A DNA stretch of 62,373 nucleotides from Succinatimonas hippei YIT 12066 (GTDB lineage: Bacteria; Pseudomonadota; Gammaproteobacteria; Enterobacterales; Succinivibrionaceae): positions 1 to 62,373 of the forward strand of contig NZ_GL830973.1 of NCBI RefSeq assembly GCF_000188195.1. Direction: 5' to 3'. A program made the translations under genes and the position numbers. This document shows positions 8,948 to 17,944 of the stretch, one piece after another (position 1 is the first letter of the stretch; each line of letters begins with the position of its first letter). The notes under the pieces are model-generated. The model did no database searches, had not been told where the DNA came from, and saw only the letters and a program-made list of their open reading frames with translations.

Positions 8948-9685
8948 ATGAATCAAACAGCTGACTATGAGCTTAGCGTTGTGATTCCAGTTTACAATGA
9001 ACAGGAATCTTTGCATGATCTCTTTGACGCTTTAATTGCATATAAACAAAAAGCTAGCGTTAAAGTGTGCTTTCTTTTCGTAAATGACGGATCTTCAGAT
9101 AATTCTCTCAATCTTATAAAGCAATTTTGTTTGTCTGCAACTGATTTTTATTATATTTCTTTAGAAAAAAGATCGGGACTTACCGGAGCTCTTAAAGCCG
9201 GTTTTTCTGAAGTAAAATCCGATTGGGTCGGTTATATGGATGCAGATTTGCAGACTTTTCCTGATGATTTTGAGCTTTTATTAAAAAATCGTTATCAAGG
9301 AGAGCTTATATGTGGAATAAGAGTAAAGCGGCATGACTCTGTTTCAAAAAAAATTCAATCCAAATTAGCTAATAAGATTAGAAATTTAGTAACACATGAC
9401 GGTATTTCCGACACGAATTGTCCTTTAAAGATAGGTCGAACGAACTTACTAAATCGTTTACCTTTATTTTCCGGAATGCATCGCTTTCTTCCGGCTTTAG
9501 TAAAAATGACGGGAAATCGCGTGTACACTGTACCGGTTAGACATCAGGAGCGAAAACACGGAGTGTCTAAATTCAATTTAGCCAATCGAGCTTTTTCTGG
9601 CCTTGAAGATTTGTTTGCTTTTGCTTGGATGCGTTCACGGTATATAGAACCATCAGTTGCTGAAAGTGATTTAAAAGATCGTTAA
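8948..9685 (+). CDS. Family 2 glycosyltransferase (dolichyl-phosphate-mannose-synthase-like)
   Basis: A 245-residue GT-A-fold protein. It has the LSVVIPVYNEQESL opening, a nucleotide-binding FVNDGSSDNS, a metal-binding DAD motif at about residue 97 (GYMDADLQTFPDDF), and the VRHQERKHGVSKF acceptor region typical of the DPM1/ArnC/GtrB group. It lacks the C-terminal membrane helices seen in ArnC and GtrB, so it is probably soluble or peripheral. The donor and acceptor cannot be read from sequence; polyprenyl-phosphate is the likely acceptor. It precedes tatD by 34 bases on the same strand. Confidence 0.8.
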   Translation: MNQTADYELSVVIPVYNEQESLHDLFDALIAYKQKASVKVCFLFVNDGSSDNSLNLIKQFCLSATDFYYISLEKRSGLTGALKAGFSEVKSDWVGYMDADLQTFPDDFELLLKNRYQGELICGIRVKRHDSVSKKIQSKLANKIRNLVTHDGISDTNCPLKIGRTNLLNRLPLFSGMHRFLPALVKMTGNRVYTVPVRHQERKHGVSKFNLANRAFSGLEDLFAFAWMRSRYIEPSVAESDLKDR

Positions 9686-9719
9686 TATCAATATCAACAT
9701 TTATTACAAAGTATAAATT

Positions 9720-10574
9720 ATGACTTTTTTAGTAGATTCTCATTGTCATTTGGCTTCATTGTCTTACTCGGGGAAAGGACCAAAAAATGTGGCAGAAGCT
9801 ATCTGCCGTGCACATGCATGTGGCGTTTCACATTTTTTATGTGTTGCATGCACACCGAAAGAATATAAAGAAATGAAAGAACTTACGTCCTCTTTCCCTG
9901 AGGTTTATAAAGCTTGCGGTGTTCATCCTTTAAATCTTGATGAGGCAAAAAATTGGACAGATGGTGAGCTGATTGATTGCCTTAAAGACAACGATGTCGT
10001 TGGTGTCGGGGAAACAGGATTAGATTACCACTACGCTCCGGAATCACGAAAAGAACAGTTGGAGTCATTCGCCCGCCAGATTGCAATTGCTAATGAAGTA
10101 AAACTTCCTCTAATCATTCATGCGCGAGATGCCCATATTGATACCGTTTCTTTAATGAGAAGTGAAAATGCCAGAGATGTAGGTGGGGTAATGCATTGTT
10201 TTTGTGATGAGGTTTCAATGGCAAGAGAGTGTTTGGATTTGGGATTTTATATTTCTTTTTCAGGTATAGCTACATTTAAGGCAGGTGAAAACGTACGCGA
10301 AGTTTTACGTTATGTCCCTCTTGATCGAATGCTGGTTGAGACTGATTGTCCGTATTTAGCGCCGGTACCGGTAAGGGGGATAGAAAATGAACCAGCTTTT
10401 GTTCGCTATACGCTTGAATGTGCAGCTGATATCAAAGGAATAAAAGCCCGCGATCTTGCAGCTATAACTTCAAGAAATTTTGAAGAACTATTTAACGTAA
10501 AATTGAGCGAAGCGACTATTGAACCGGCCGAGATTTCTTCATACAAGATAGAAAAAATCATGCGGCCTTTGTAA
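9720..10574 (+). CDS. TatD-family metal-dependent hydrolase (YcfH type)
   Basis: A 284-residue TIM-barrel deoxyribonuclease-like hydrolase. Metal ligands are visible in order: VDSHCHL (residues 6-11, HxH), GVGETGLDYHY (Glu), LIIHARDA (His), VMHCFCDE (His) and LVETDCPYLAP (Asp). E. coli YcfH is 265 residues. The family removes 3' nucleotides or D-aminoacyl groups, and the true substrate here is not visible. No clear ribosome site precedes the ATG, but VDSHCHL sits at the expected distance. It ends 3 bases from the convergent dsbB. Confidence 0.88.
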   Translation: MTFLVDSHCHLASLSYSGKGPKNVAEAICRAHACGVSHFLCVACTPKEYKEMKELTSSFPEVYKACGVHPLNLDEAKNWTDGELIDCLKDNDVVGVGETGLDYHYAPESRKEQLESFARQIAIANEVKLPLIIHARDAHIDTVSLMRSENARDVGGVMHCFCDEVSMARECLDLGFYISFSGIATFKAGENVREVLRYVPLDRMLVETDCPYLAPVPVRGIENEPAFVRYTLECAADIKGIKARDLAAITSRNFEELFNVKLSEATIEPAEISSYKIEKIMRPL

Positions 10575-10577
10575 CAC

Positions 10578-11111
10578 TCAGTAAAAGCGCAATCTTTCTT
10601 CACGGCGTGCAAAAGGCTCTGTGATGATAAAAACAAGCGCTGCGACAGCACCGCAAAGAAAAGAAAATAAAATCCATTGCGGCATATTAAAACCAAGGAG
10701 CGACCAGTCAAGTTCAACGCATGCTCCTGTTGGCTTAAACATCCAGGGGAGCCATTCGTCTAATTTAAAAAAACTTGGAAAATCGGCGCGTAATTTACAG
10801 CTTGCACCGAATCCGTTGTTTGTGTAGTCAGCTAAGTGGCTGAAAGCAATCATTACGCCGAAAAGGGATCCGACAAAGAAAGTAAGTTCACCTAAAAGGC
10901 GCCATAGCCTGTTTTTAGGATTTATCAAAGCGATAATTCCGGCGGCTATGAATGTTAGGTATAGAGCTCGTTCATATACGCAGTTTACGCACGGTTCAAG
11001 TTTAAGTCCGTACTGAAAATACAAACCGCATCCTTCAAGAGTGACACCCAAAATAACAAGCAGGGCCCAAAAAAGCCGGCCCTGCGCAAAATATCTTATA
11101 AGTTTTATCAA
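10578..11111 (-). CDS. dsbB: Disulfide bond formation protein B
   Basis: A 177-residue inner-membrane quinone reductase with four membrane helices that reoxidises DsbA. The first redox pair is EPCVNCVYERAL (CxxC after helix 1). The second periplasmic loop holds the other two cysteines (GASCKLRADFP and TGACVELDW). PQWILFSF leads into the last helix. E. coli DsbB is 176 residues. It sits 17 bases behind nhaB, an adjacency also seen in E. coli. In this probably anaerobic host, electrons would pass to menaquinone, which is made by the men genes further along (inference). Confidence 0.95.
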   Translation of the reverse strand: MIKLIRYFAQGRLFWALLVILGVTLEGCGLYFQYGLKLEPCVNCVYERALYLTFIAAGIIALINPKNRLWRLLGELTFFVGSLFGVMIAFSHLADYTNNGFGASCKLRADFPSFFKLDEWLPWMFKPTGACVELDWSLLGFNMPQWILFSFLCGAVAALVFIITEPFARREERLRFY

Positions 11112-11128
11112 TTAAGATTCAATCTCTG

Positions 11129-12727
11129 TTATTTAGCTCCTCCGGCCATGGCTGCTGCTATTTCAGCTGCATGATTGATATCTCCCGAGGTTAACCAACC
11201 GAGGTCAATCATGTACTGTGTTGCATCAGGAAGCAGGAACCATGAAGCAAGAAGACCTACTAATGTAAGGACAATAGTGTAAGGCAAAGCCATCCACATC
11301 ATTCTTACATATGATAAACGAATCAGCGGAGAAATGGCAGAGGTTAAAAGGAACAAGAAAGCAGCTTGACCGTTAGGTGTTGCAACAGACGGCAGATTGG
11401 TACCGGTGTTAATGGCAATTGCCAAATGGTCAAAGTGTTCACCGGAAATGATGCCGTTCAACATTGCGGTATGGACTTGCTCAATATAGATGGTGGCAAC
11501 GAAAACATTATCACTTACGGAAGAGAGGATGCCGTTTGCCATATAGAAGATTGGCAATTGGGCGCTCTGCGGAGTTGACAATACCCACTCAATAAGCGGA
11601 GTGAAGAGGTGCTGCTGTGAAATAATGGTAACTACGGTAAAGAATACGCACAATAAAGAGCAGAAAGGCATTGATTCTACGAAGGCTTTGCCGAGCTCTT
11701 CTTCTGTGGTAATTCCGCAGAAAGTAGTTGCAAGAATAATAATTGATAAACCGATGAGACCTACAGCCGCAAGGTGCGTTGCCAAAGCGGTAATAAGCCA
11801 TACACAGCATATGAGCTGAACGGTAAGACGCAGGATGTCACGCGTCGTCATGTTTTCCATTGTGCGTTTATCTTGTTCTACGAGAATTTTATAAACGCTT
11901 TCGGGCATTTCATGACCGAAACCGAATACTTTGAAACGCTCAATGATGTAGCATGTGGCAAAACCGAAAATAATGATAGGCACCGAGACAGGGGCAGCAC
12001 GTAAAGCAAACTCGCCAAAGCTCCATCCGGCAACACCGCCTACAAGCAAGTTTTGAGGCTGACCTACTAAAGTGCAGACGCCGCCGATTGCGGTACCGCA
12101 AGCAGCCTGCATCAAAATACCTCTTAAAAATGCTCTGAACTCTTCCAAATCCTTTTGATAAAGTTTTGGAACAAAGCGATCGTCTGAAAGCCTTGAAGTT
12201 GCAGCATCTCCACAGATAGTCTGATGGTAAAGAGCATACATGCCCATGCAGATGGCAATTACAACCGCAACAACAGTTAAAGCGTCAAGGAAGGCGGCAA
12301 GAAATGCTCCCATGAAGCAGAAAATAAAAATAAGCAGTTTGTGAGAGCGGACTTTTACCAGCAATTTGGTAAAAATAAAAAGAAGCAGGTCTCGAACAAA
12401 ATGAATACCTGCAACCATGAACATCAAAAGAAGAATGACTTCAAGGTTAACAGCGATTTCGTCTTTTACATGAGCCATATCGCATAAACCGTAGAAGCAT
12501 GCTTCAATTGTAATTAAGCCGCCTGGCTGCAGCGGATAGCATTTAAGAGCCATAGCTAAAGTAAAAATAAACTCGGCTACAAGCATCCATCCTGCAAGCA
12601 TAGGAGAAATGAAAATTGCTACTATTGGATTAATTATTAGACAAGCTACAATAAATAGTTTATACCAAACAGGCGCCGTTCCCATAAAGTTTAGAGCAAA
12701 CGCCTTTGCTACACTCATGTTCGTCAT
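11129..12727 (-). CDS. nhaB: Na+/H+ antiporter NhaB
   Basis: A 532-residue polytopic transporter (E. coli 513) that expels sodium in exchange for protons. It has the family opening FMGTAPVWYKLFIVACLIINP, the conserved GGLITIEACFYGL segment, AAFLDALTVVAV, GGVCTLVGQPQN and SDNVFVATIY. About 12 hydrophobic segments are visible. ATG at 12727 gives MTNMSVAKAF; the second ATG three codons in is also possible. Upstream is the long AT-rich gap shared with the divergent yidE operon. Confidence 0.95.
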   Translation of the reverse strand: MTNMSVAKAFALNFMGTAPVWYKLFIVACLIINPIVAIFISPMLAGWMLVAEFIFTLAMALKCYPLQPGGLITIEACFYGLCDMAHVKDEIAVNLEVILLLMFMVAGIHFVRDLLLFIFTKLLVKVRSHKLLIFIFCFMGAFLAAFLDALTVVAVVIAICMGMYALYHQTICGDAATSRLSDDRFVPKLYQKDLEEFRAFLRGILMQAACGTAIGGVCTLVGQPQNLLVGGVAGWSFGEFALRAAPVSVPIIIFGFATCYIIERFKVFGFGHEMPESVYKILVEQDKRTMENMTTRDILRLTVQLICCVWLITALATHLAAVGLIGLSIIILATTFCGITTEEELGKAFVESMPFCSLLCVFFTVVTIISQQHLFTPLIEWVLSTPQSAQLPIFYMANGILSSVSDNVFVATIYIEQVHTAMLNGIISGEHFDHLAIAINTGTNLPSVATPNGQAAFLFLLTSAISPLIRLSYVRMMWMALPYTIVLTLVGLLASWFLLPDATQYMIDLGWLTSGDINHAAEIAAAMAGGAK

Positions 12728-13174
12728 TGTTTATATGCCTTATAGTTAGAAAATTATTAATCTGAAGTATAAAATTTTGGAGATAATAAATAATCTCACG
12801 TCTTGACTTGCAAGACTGCTGAAACTATATGCCATTATTATGAAATTTCACAGTAAAATTATCGTGATATATAGCAAACTTTTATGAATATCTACTTATT
12901 TTTAAAATATGTGTTCCTTTTTTGAGCGTTGGAAAATATCAAATTATTATTTGATCTGTTCTAAATATAAAAGATTCGTATAGATTTTATATTTGTATAT
13001 AAAAATTAATTATTTTTAGAAAAATGTAGTTTATTGTTTGAAAATCTGAGTCAGATTAAACATTTTTAACCTTTTTTATACTTTAACACATGATTTACAG
13101 TGCACTTAAAGAGCAGATCTGCTAAAATTTTTACGATTTGTTGCCTGCCATCAGGTGAGATAAAAGGATTCTTT
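12728..13174. other. Long AT-rich divergent intergenic region
   Basis: 447 bases between nhaB (minus) and the YidE operon (plus). I see no gene. It has many TATAAT-like hexamers, too many to choose a promoter with confidence. A perfect inverted repeat ATCAAAT-TATT-ATTTGAT at 12938-12955 is the only regular structure and could be an operator. Confidence 0.5.
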
Positions 13175-14920
13175 ATGTCTACAATCGCATTTTTAACTTT
13201 AGCAATTTCCGTCGCTGCAGTGTTCGGTATATTGCTCGGTTCCGTGCGATATCGCGGCATCGGCTTAGGTATCGGCGGTGTTTTATTCTCCGGAATTTTT
13301 GTCGGACATTTCTCACATGAACTTTTCGGTTTGACTGTAAGAACAGCAGAAGGTCTGACTAGTGAAGGTCATATTTTAAGTTATGTCCAGGAGTTCGGCC
13401 TTATCTTATTCGTATACGCAATCGGCGTTCAAGTAGGTCCTAGCTTCTTTTCATCATTGCGCAGCATGGGCGCTAAACTTGTAGGTTGGGCTGTTCTTAT
13501 TATTTTCCTGAACTGTTCGATTGCTTTATGCTTGCATTTTGCCGGAATCCTTTCTATCGACGCCATGGTCGGTGTTTACTCCGGTGCCGTTACTAACACT
13601 CCTGCATTAGGTGCCGCCTCTCAGATGATTCGAGATATGTCTGTGGCCCTTGCAGATAAAGGATATGATCCTTTAGCTACCGGATTTAATGAGCTTCTGG
13701 TGCCTTCAGCATACGCTATGGCTTATCCTTTCGGTGTTTGCGGTATTTTGGCCACCATTATCATTATCCGCCTTATCTTCCGCATCAATATTGATGAAGC
13801 TGCTGATGAATATTTCAAGAGCAAGACTGCAGGCACTCCCAGTGTTACCACTATTAACGTTAAGCTTTTGAATAAAGAGTTCTGCGGTAAAAAGATTATT
13901 GATCTTCCTGGTGTTAAAGAAGGATTAGTGGTTATTTCACGTGTAAAACGCGAACAGGAGCTCTTAGTTCCTCATCATGACCTTATTCTTCAGGAAGGAG
14001 ATACATTACATTTAGTCGGTATCCCTTCAAATATCGGTAATAGCGCTAAGCTTATAGGTAAGGCTTCTGCTGAAACCTTAACCACCCGCGGTACTAAGAT
14101 CACCGTACAGCGACTTGCAGTTACGAATCGTCATGTATACGGAAAACCTTTAGGATCTTTACATCTTGACAGCAGATTCCAGTTGGTAACTTCTCGACTC
14201 ATCCGTTCAGGCGTGCAGTTTGTTCCTACACCGGACATGAAATTGCAGTTTGGTGACGTGTTAAACGTAATCGGTGAGGAAAAGAACATTAAGGAAGCGG
14301 CAGCAGTTGTCGGTAACTCAAATGCTGAATTGCATAAAGTTGCCATGCTTCCTATTTTTATCGGTTTGATTTTAGGTATCCTTTTGGGAAATATCCCAAT
14401 CCCTGTGTCAGGCGTTCCTACACCGATGAAATTAGGCTTGGCCGGCGGTCCTCTTGTTATGGCCATCCTGTTGTCACGCTTCGGTGCTACATGGACGTTT
14501 AACACTTTGCACTGGGATATTCCTACCGCAGGCTTGTCCGCTTTGCGTGAAATCGGTATTACCTTGTTCCTTTCTATTGTAGGTATTAATGCTGGTGCGT
14601 CCGGATTCTGGCAGACCTTGACTCAAGGACCGGGTTTCTCTTGGATGTGCTGGGGTACTTTGGTAACTTTTGTTCCGCTTATCGTTGTAGGTATTCTTGC
14701 TTATAAGATTTCTAAGGTTAATTACTTGGTTCTAAGCGGCATGTTGGCTGGTACTTATACAGACCCTCCTGCACTTGCTTTTGCCAACGGACTGCATTCA
14801 AATCCTGAAGCTTCTTCTTTAGGTTATGCAACTGTTTATCCGGCAACTATGTTCCTGCGTATTTTGTCACCGCAGGTAATGATTATTATTGCTGTTTTAG
14901 CTTCCGGAATGAATGTCTGA
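13175..14920 (+). CDS. AspT/YidE-family transporter with two TrkA_C domains
   Basis: A 581-residue aspartate:alanine-exchanger (AAE) family membrane protein, close to E. coli YidE along its whole length. It has the opening pattern YRGIGLGIGGVLFSGIFVGH, EFGLILFVYAIGVQVGP and YSGAVTNTPALGAASQ. Two hydrophilic RCK/TrkA_C domains (about residues 200-370) interrupt the two membrane halves. ALREIGITLFLSIVGINAG and TDPPALAFANGLH mark the second half. I start at ATG 13175 (MSTIAF), behind AAAGGA and matching YidE, not at the ATG 75 bases upstream. It leads a packed six-gene operon. The substrate is unknown; relatives exchange aspartate with alanine or succinate. Confidence 0.88.
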   Translation: MSTIAFLTLAISVAAVFGILLGSVRYRGIGLGIGGVLFSGIFVGHFSHELFGLTVRTAEGLTSEGHILSYVQEFGLILFVYAIGVQVGPSFFSSLRSMGAKLVGWAVLIIFLNCSIALCLHFAGILSIDAMVGVYSGAVTNTPALGAASQMIRDMSVALADKGYDPLATGFNELLVPSAYAMAYPFGVCGILATIIIIRLIFRINIDEAADEYFKSKTAGTPSVTTINVKLLNKEFCGKKIIDLPGVKEGLVVISRVKREQELLVPHHDLILQEGDTLHLVGIPSNIGNSAKLIGKASAETLTTRGTKITVQRLAVTNRHVYGKPLGSLHLDSRFQLVTSRLIRSGVQFVPTPDMKLQFGDVLNVIGEEKNIKEAAAVVGNSNAELHKVAMLPIFIGLILGILLGNIPIPVSGVPTPMKLGLAGGPLVMAILLSRFGATWTFNTLHWDIPTAGLSALREIGITLFLSIVGINAGASGFWQTLTQGPGFSWMCWGTLVTFVPLIVVGILAYKISKVNYLVLSGMLAGTYTDPPALAFANGLHSNPEASSLGYATVYPATMFLRILSPQVMIIIAVLASGMNV

Positions 14921-15698
14921 TACAACTTTAAATAAGCCGCCTGTTTCCGTGGGAACAGGCGGTATGTTATATGCAATATTAAAAGGACTTACTGGCAGTG
15001 CCAAAGATTTGAGCGCTTTTACTATAAGTCCTTTTATTTTTATATTTTCTCTGCCGTGTGCATTATTAGCCCCAATGCTGTGGGCTTTTTTAATTTTTAA
15101 ATCTCATTGCGTTAAAGTTAAACAAGATTTTTCTTTGAGATTTTTTATAAGCAGGCATATAGGCAGTTTTCTTTTCTTTGAAGCGCTATATTTTATATGC
15201 TTGTTTTTGTTGTTTAACTTTGTGTTTTTTAAACTGGATTACTTGACTGATCTTTATATTTCACAAGCACAAAATTTAAATACCTTGCAAATAGGTACCG
15301 GAGCTCAAGCTGATTATGCACGTTCGGTAACTTTTCTTTTTGCTGTTTGTGCTCTTGTTGTTTTAATGTTGATATCGTTTCTTAGCTTAAGCGCATATTC
15401 TTTAATTAATAAAGATTCAAATCCGGTTAAAACGGCATTAAAAGCTTTATTACTAAATTTACCAGGTTTTATTGTTTTATATGCTGCCTGTGTTTGTGTG
15501 TTTATAGTTGTAGAACGTTCTTTTGCCGTTTTTAAGTTAAATGCAGTGCAGGCAATGGTATTAAATCAAGATTATTTTGATTGGTCTTTTGCTTTTATAG
15601 CTTTACGTATTTATCTTCTTTGTGCTTTTATTAACGCAATTTTTGTTTTAGGAGCACTTATTTTCAAATGTTTATCTATGCCGGATAAAAATGCTTAA
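14913..15698 (+). CDS. Polytopic membrane protein of unknown function
   Basis: 261 residues with about five or six hydrophobic segments (about 40-65, 88-110, 140-165, 180-205, 225-250) and a short polar N-terminus. I do not recognise the family. It resembles in outline small BPSS1780/DUF-type membrane proteins that bundle helices, but no motif decides this. Its ATG lies 8 bases inside the YidE-like gene, and its own end overlaps the next gene by 8 bases, so it is translationally coupled on both sides. Confidence 0.7.
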   Translation: MSDTTLNKPPVSVGTGGMLYAILKGLTGSAKDLSAFTISPFIFIFSLPCALLAPMLWAFLIFKSHCVKVKQDFSLRFFISRHIGSFLFFEALYFICLFLLFNFVFFKLDYLTDLYISQAQNLNTLQIGTGAQADYARSVTFLFAVCALVVLMLISFLSLSAYSLINKDSNPVKTALKALLLNLPGFIVLYAACVCVFIVVERSFAVFKLNAVQAMVLNQDYFDWSFAFIALRIYLLCAFINAIFVLGALIFKCLSMPDKNA

Positions 15699-16182
15699 TA
15701 AAGACTCGTTATTAAAATTTTTAGAAACTCAAGGAGTTAGTTTTACTCTTTATCAGCATGCCAGAGTTTTCTCTAAAGCAGATCTTTCCAACATGCCTGA
15801 AACAGCAGGTGAGGTTTTAAAAAGTTTGGTGCTTACAAATAAGCAACACGATCTTTTTCTGTTTACTCTTCCTTTAAATAAAAATGCCGATTTAAAAAAT
15901 TTGGCAATGAAAATTAATTCTACGCGTCTGTCTTTTGGTGTTAATCAAGATTTAAACCCTTTGGGAGTATTACCCGGAATGGTTAGTCCTTTGGCTCTTT
16001 TAAATGATTCTCAAAAGCGTTTTAAATATATTGAACCGGTAGAACTTAGACAATATCCTATAGTAAATTGTCATCCCCTTGATAATGCATATAGTATCGA
16101 TATCGCTCTTTTAGATTTAGAGAGACTAGTTAGCGATTCAGGGCATGAAATTGTCTATGTATCAGATTGTTTAAAAGCATAA
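15691..16182 (+). CDS. YbaK/ProX-type aminoacyl-tRNA deacylase (prolyl-tRNA editing)
   Basis: A 163-residue free-standing editing domain related to the INS domain of ProRS. It has the ProX/PrdX-like core: a lysine in EVLKSLVLTN near residue 44, then KNLAMKINSTRLSFGV, LGVLPGMVSPLALLND and the VNCHPLDNAYSIDIAL region. This group clears mischarged Ala-tRNA-Pro or related products. YbaK (Cys-tRNA-Pro) is the alternative; the LGVLPG-SPLAL pattern is closer to ProX. It overlaps the upstream gene by 8 bases and ends 4 bases before the next. A tRNA-Pro with an unusual anticodon lies 5 kb away, but no link is shown. Confidence 0.78.
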   Translation: MLNKDSLLKFLETQGVSFTLYQHARVFSKADLSNMPETAGEVLKSLVLTNKQHDLFLFTLPLNKNADLKNLAMKINSTRLSFGVNQDLNPLGVLPGMVSPLALLNDSQKRFKYIEPVELRQYPIVNCHPLDNAYSIDIALLDLERLVSDSGHEIVYVSDCLKA

Positions 16183-16186
16183 GATT

Positions 16187-16672
16187 ATGAGGATCTCAGG
16201 ATTAAAACCTTTTATAAGCCAAGAATCTGAAATTTTGATTTTAGGCTCTATGCCATCTATTGCTTCTATAAAAGACGGATTTTATTACGCTCATCCGCAA
16301 AATCGCATGTGGAAAATTATCGCTGAGCTTGCAGGAGTTGATGAACTAAAAACTATTGAGGAAAGAAAAAGTGCAGCATTGAAATTTCATTTGGCTTTTT
16401 TTGATGTTATTGAAAGTTGTGAAAGAGAAGGAAGTTTAGATAGCAATATAAAAGCAGTAAAACCTAATGATATCAATCACCTGCTTTTACTTTACCCTAA
16501 AATTAAACGCGTGATTACTAATGGTAATAAAGCCAAAAATTTATTTTTAACCTATAATCATAATTGTAAAGCAGAAATTATCCATCTGCCTTCAACAAGT
16601 CCGGCAAATGCCGGTTTTTCGCTTGATAGGTTAAAAAAGCTGTATTTGCCATATCTTGTCTGTCAGGATTGA
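16187..16672 (+). CDS. DNA-deoxyinosine (hypoxanthine) glycosylase, UDG family 6-like
   Basis: 161 residues. The N-terminal motif ILILGSMPSIASIKDGFYYAHP followed by NRMWKII is the signature of the hypoxanthine-DNA glycosylase group in the UDG superfamily. These remove deaminated adenine from DNA. The C-terminal motif LPSTSPANAG corresponds to the DNA-binding loop. Length is typical (about 160-170). It is fourth in the operon, 4 bases after the deacylase. Other repair genes are not nearby. Assignment to the family is good; substrate is by family. Confidence 0.82.
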   Translation: MRISGLKPFISQESEILILGSMPSIASIKDGFYYAHPQNRMWKIIAELAGVDELKTIEERKSAALKFHLAFFDVIESCEREGSLDSNIKAVKPNDINHLLLLYPKIKRVITNGNKAKNLFLTYNHNCKAEIIHLPSTSPANAGFSLDRLKKLYLPYLVCQD

Positions 16673-16677
16673 TTCAT

Positions 16678-17427
16678 ATGCGAAAATTTCGTAGTTTATT
16701 TTTTTTTATCGGCTTATCTTTAGCTGTTAACTGCGCTGTTGCTGTTGAAAATTCGCCTTTTGCTTTTAAAGCAGGCGATCCTGATGTTGTCACTATTGAG
16801 CGCTCCTACACTACAAGTTATATAAAAAAGGATCCTTTATGTAAAGACAGTCGCTTATCACCTGTCTGTGATTTTCTTATCGACTCGTACTCAAGACGAT
16901 TTGAACGTGAGATGGTTATAAGATTCAATCAGTCAATAGATTTTAATTCTCCGGATTTTACCAGTATCGACAGATCGCGTTCATTTCAATATATAGTACT
17001 TTTCATGCATTTAAGTAAAAATATTCCGGTAGCAACTTTATATTCTTTTTTTAAAACAGATACGCCAAAAGCTCAAAATGAGTTTTCTATTGAAACTTTT
17101 AATTACGATATTGAAAAGAAAAAATCTTTAAGATTTGATGACTTATTTGAGGATAGTGAAACTGCGGCGATGTTATGTGCTCGCGCCGTACAACAGAAAT
17201 TTGAAAAATATGATAGTTATTTACTGCCTGTGGTTATAGCAGCTACAGAATTGAGTCCTCATAATTTCATTATTACTAAAAACGGATTGCGTTTATTTTT
17301 TGCTGCAGGATTACTAAATGATGAAAAAGACAAGGTTTCTGAATGTGATATTAATATTGATGCTTTAAAAGAGGCTAAACCTTTGGCAAAATTTTGGCCG
17401 CAGCTTAAATCGGATGACAAAAAGTAA
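16678..17427 (+). CDS. Exported DUF3298/RsiV-like protein of unknown function
   Basis: 249 residues from ATG 16678. Residues 1-23 look like a signal peptide (RKFRSLFFFIGLSLAVNCAVAV), so it is probably periplasmic. A TTG 9 bases upstream is possible but its ribosome site would be too close. The body (INYD-like SIETFNYDIEKKKSLRFDDLFED, then a C-terminal DUF3298-like TKNGLRLFFAAG) matches the general layout of proteins with DUF3298, whose function is mostly unknown. It has two cysteine-rich spots near the N-terminus (CKDSRLSPVC). It follows the glycosylase and is immediately followed by an acetyltransferase. Confidence 0.65.
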   Translation: MRKFRSLFFFIGLSLAVNCAVAVENSPFAFKAGDPDVVTIERSYTTSYIKKDPLCKDSRLSPVCDFLIDSYSRRFEREMVIRFNQSIDFNSPDFTSIDRSRSFQYIVLFMHLSKNIPVATLYSFFKTDTPKAQNEFSIETFNYDIEKKKSLRFDDLFEDSETAAMLCARAVQQKFEKYDSYLLPVVIAATELSPHNFIITKNGLRLFFAAGLLNDEKDKVSECDINIDALKEAKPLAKFWPQLKSDDKK

Positions 17428-17907
17428 ATGCGTATAAGAGAAACTGTCGAGAAAGATTTAGTTTTTGTTGATGCTATTTTTAATTCTGCGCGTGATTTTA
17501 TGCGTTTGAACGGAAATCCTCATCAGTGGAATCAAAATTATCCTACATCCCGGGATGTAGCTCAAGATATTAAGAGTAAGAGAGCTTTTGTCTGTGTAAA
17601 TGATGACGATATCCCGATCGGAACTTTTGCTTTATTTGATTATGAACCGGCTTATGACTACATTGAAGGTGCATGGTTGTCTGATAAGCCTTATAAAGCA
17701 GTTCATCGCATTGCAACAGTCAGAAAAGGGAAAATTGGCAGTTTTATTATTAAATTTTTAGAAGAAAAGTACGAGCATCTTCGTATTGATACACATGAAA
17801 ATAATGTACCGATGCAGAATTTGTTAACTAAATTTAACTTTAAGCGCTGTGGAATAATTTATATTCCGGATCATGGTCAAAGAGTTGCATTTGAATTCGT
17901 AAAGTAA
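17428..17907 (+). CDS. GNAT-family N-acetyltransferase
   Basis: 159 residues with the GNAT layout. The N-terminus is MRIRETVEKDLVFVDAIFNSARDFM. The acetyl-CoA-binding strand-helix lies around HRIATVRKGKIGSFIIKFLEEK, and LRIDTHENNVPMQNLLTKFNF is the typical C-terminal motif. Its ATG directly follows the upstream TAA, and it ends the six-gene operon just before a terminator. The acceptor substrate is not visible. Confidence 0.85.
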   Translation: MRIRETVEKDLVFVDAIFNSARDFMRLNGNPHQWNQNYPTSRDVAQDIKSKRAFVCVNDDDIPIGTFALFDYEPAYDYIEGAWLSDKPYKAVHRIATVRKGKIGSFIIKFLEEKYEHLRIDTHENNVPMQNLLTKFNFKRCGIIYIPDHGQRVAFEFVK

Positions 17908-17912
17908 AAATT

Positions 17913-17942
17913 TAGGCTGCCCTTACCGGCAGCCTATTTTCA
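17913..17942 (+). terminator. Bidirectional terminator between convergent operons
   Basis: TAGGCTGCC (17913-17921) pairs with GGCAGCCTA (17928-17936), followed by TTTTC on plus and preceded by AAAAATT, which gives a T-run on minus. It can serve both the six-gene plus operon and the purine permease on minus. Confidence 0.85.
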
Positions 17943-17944
17943 AA

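Noticed and set aside
13100-13174. Upstream ATG extending the YidE-like protein by 25 residues
   Set aside because: The extension is not hydrophobic in the family pattern and lacks a ribosome site; ATG 13175 fits both YidE and AAAGGA.
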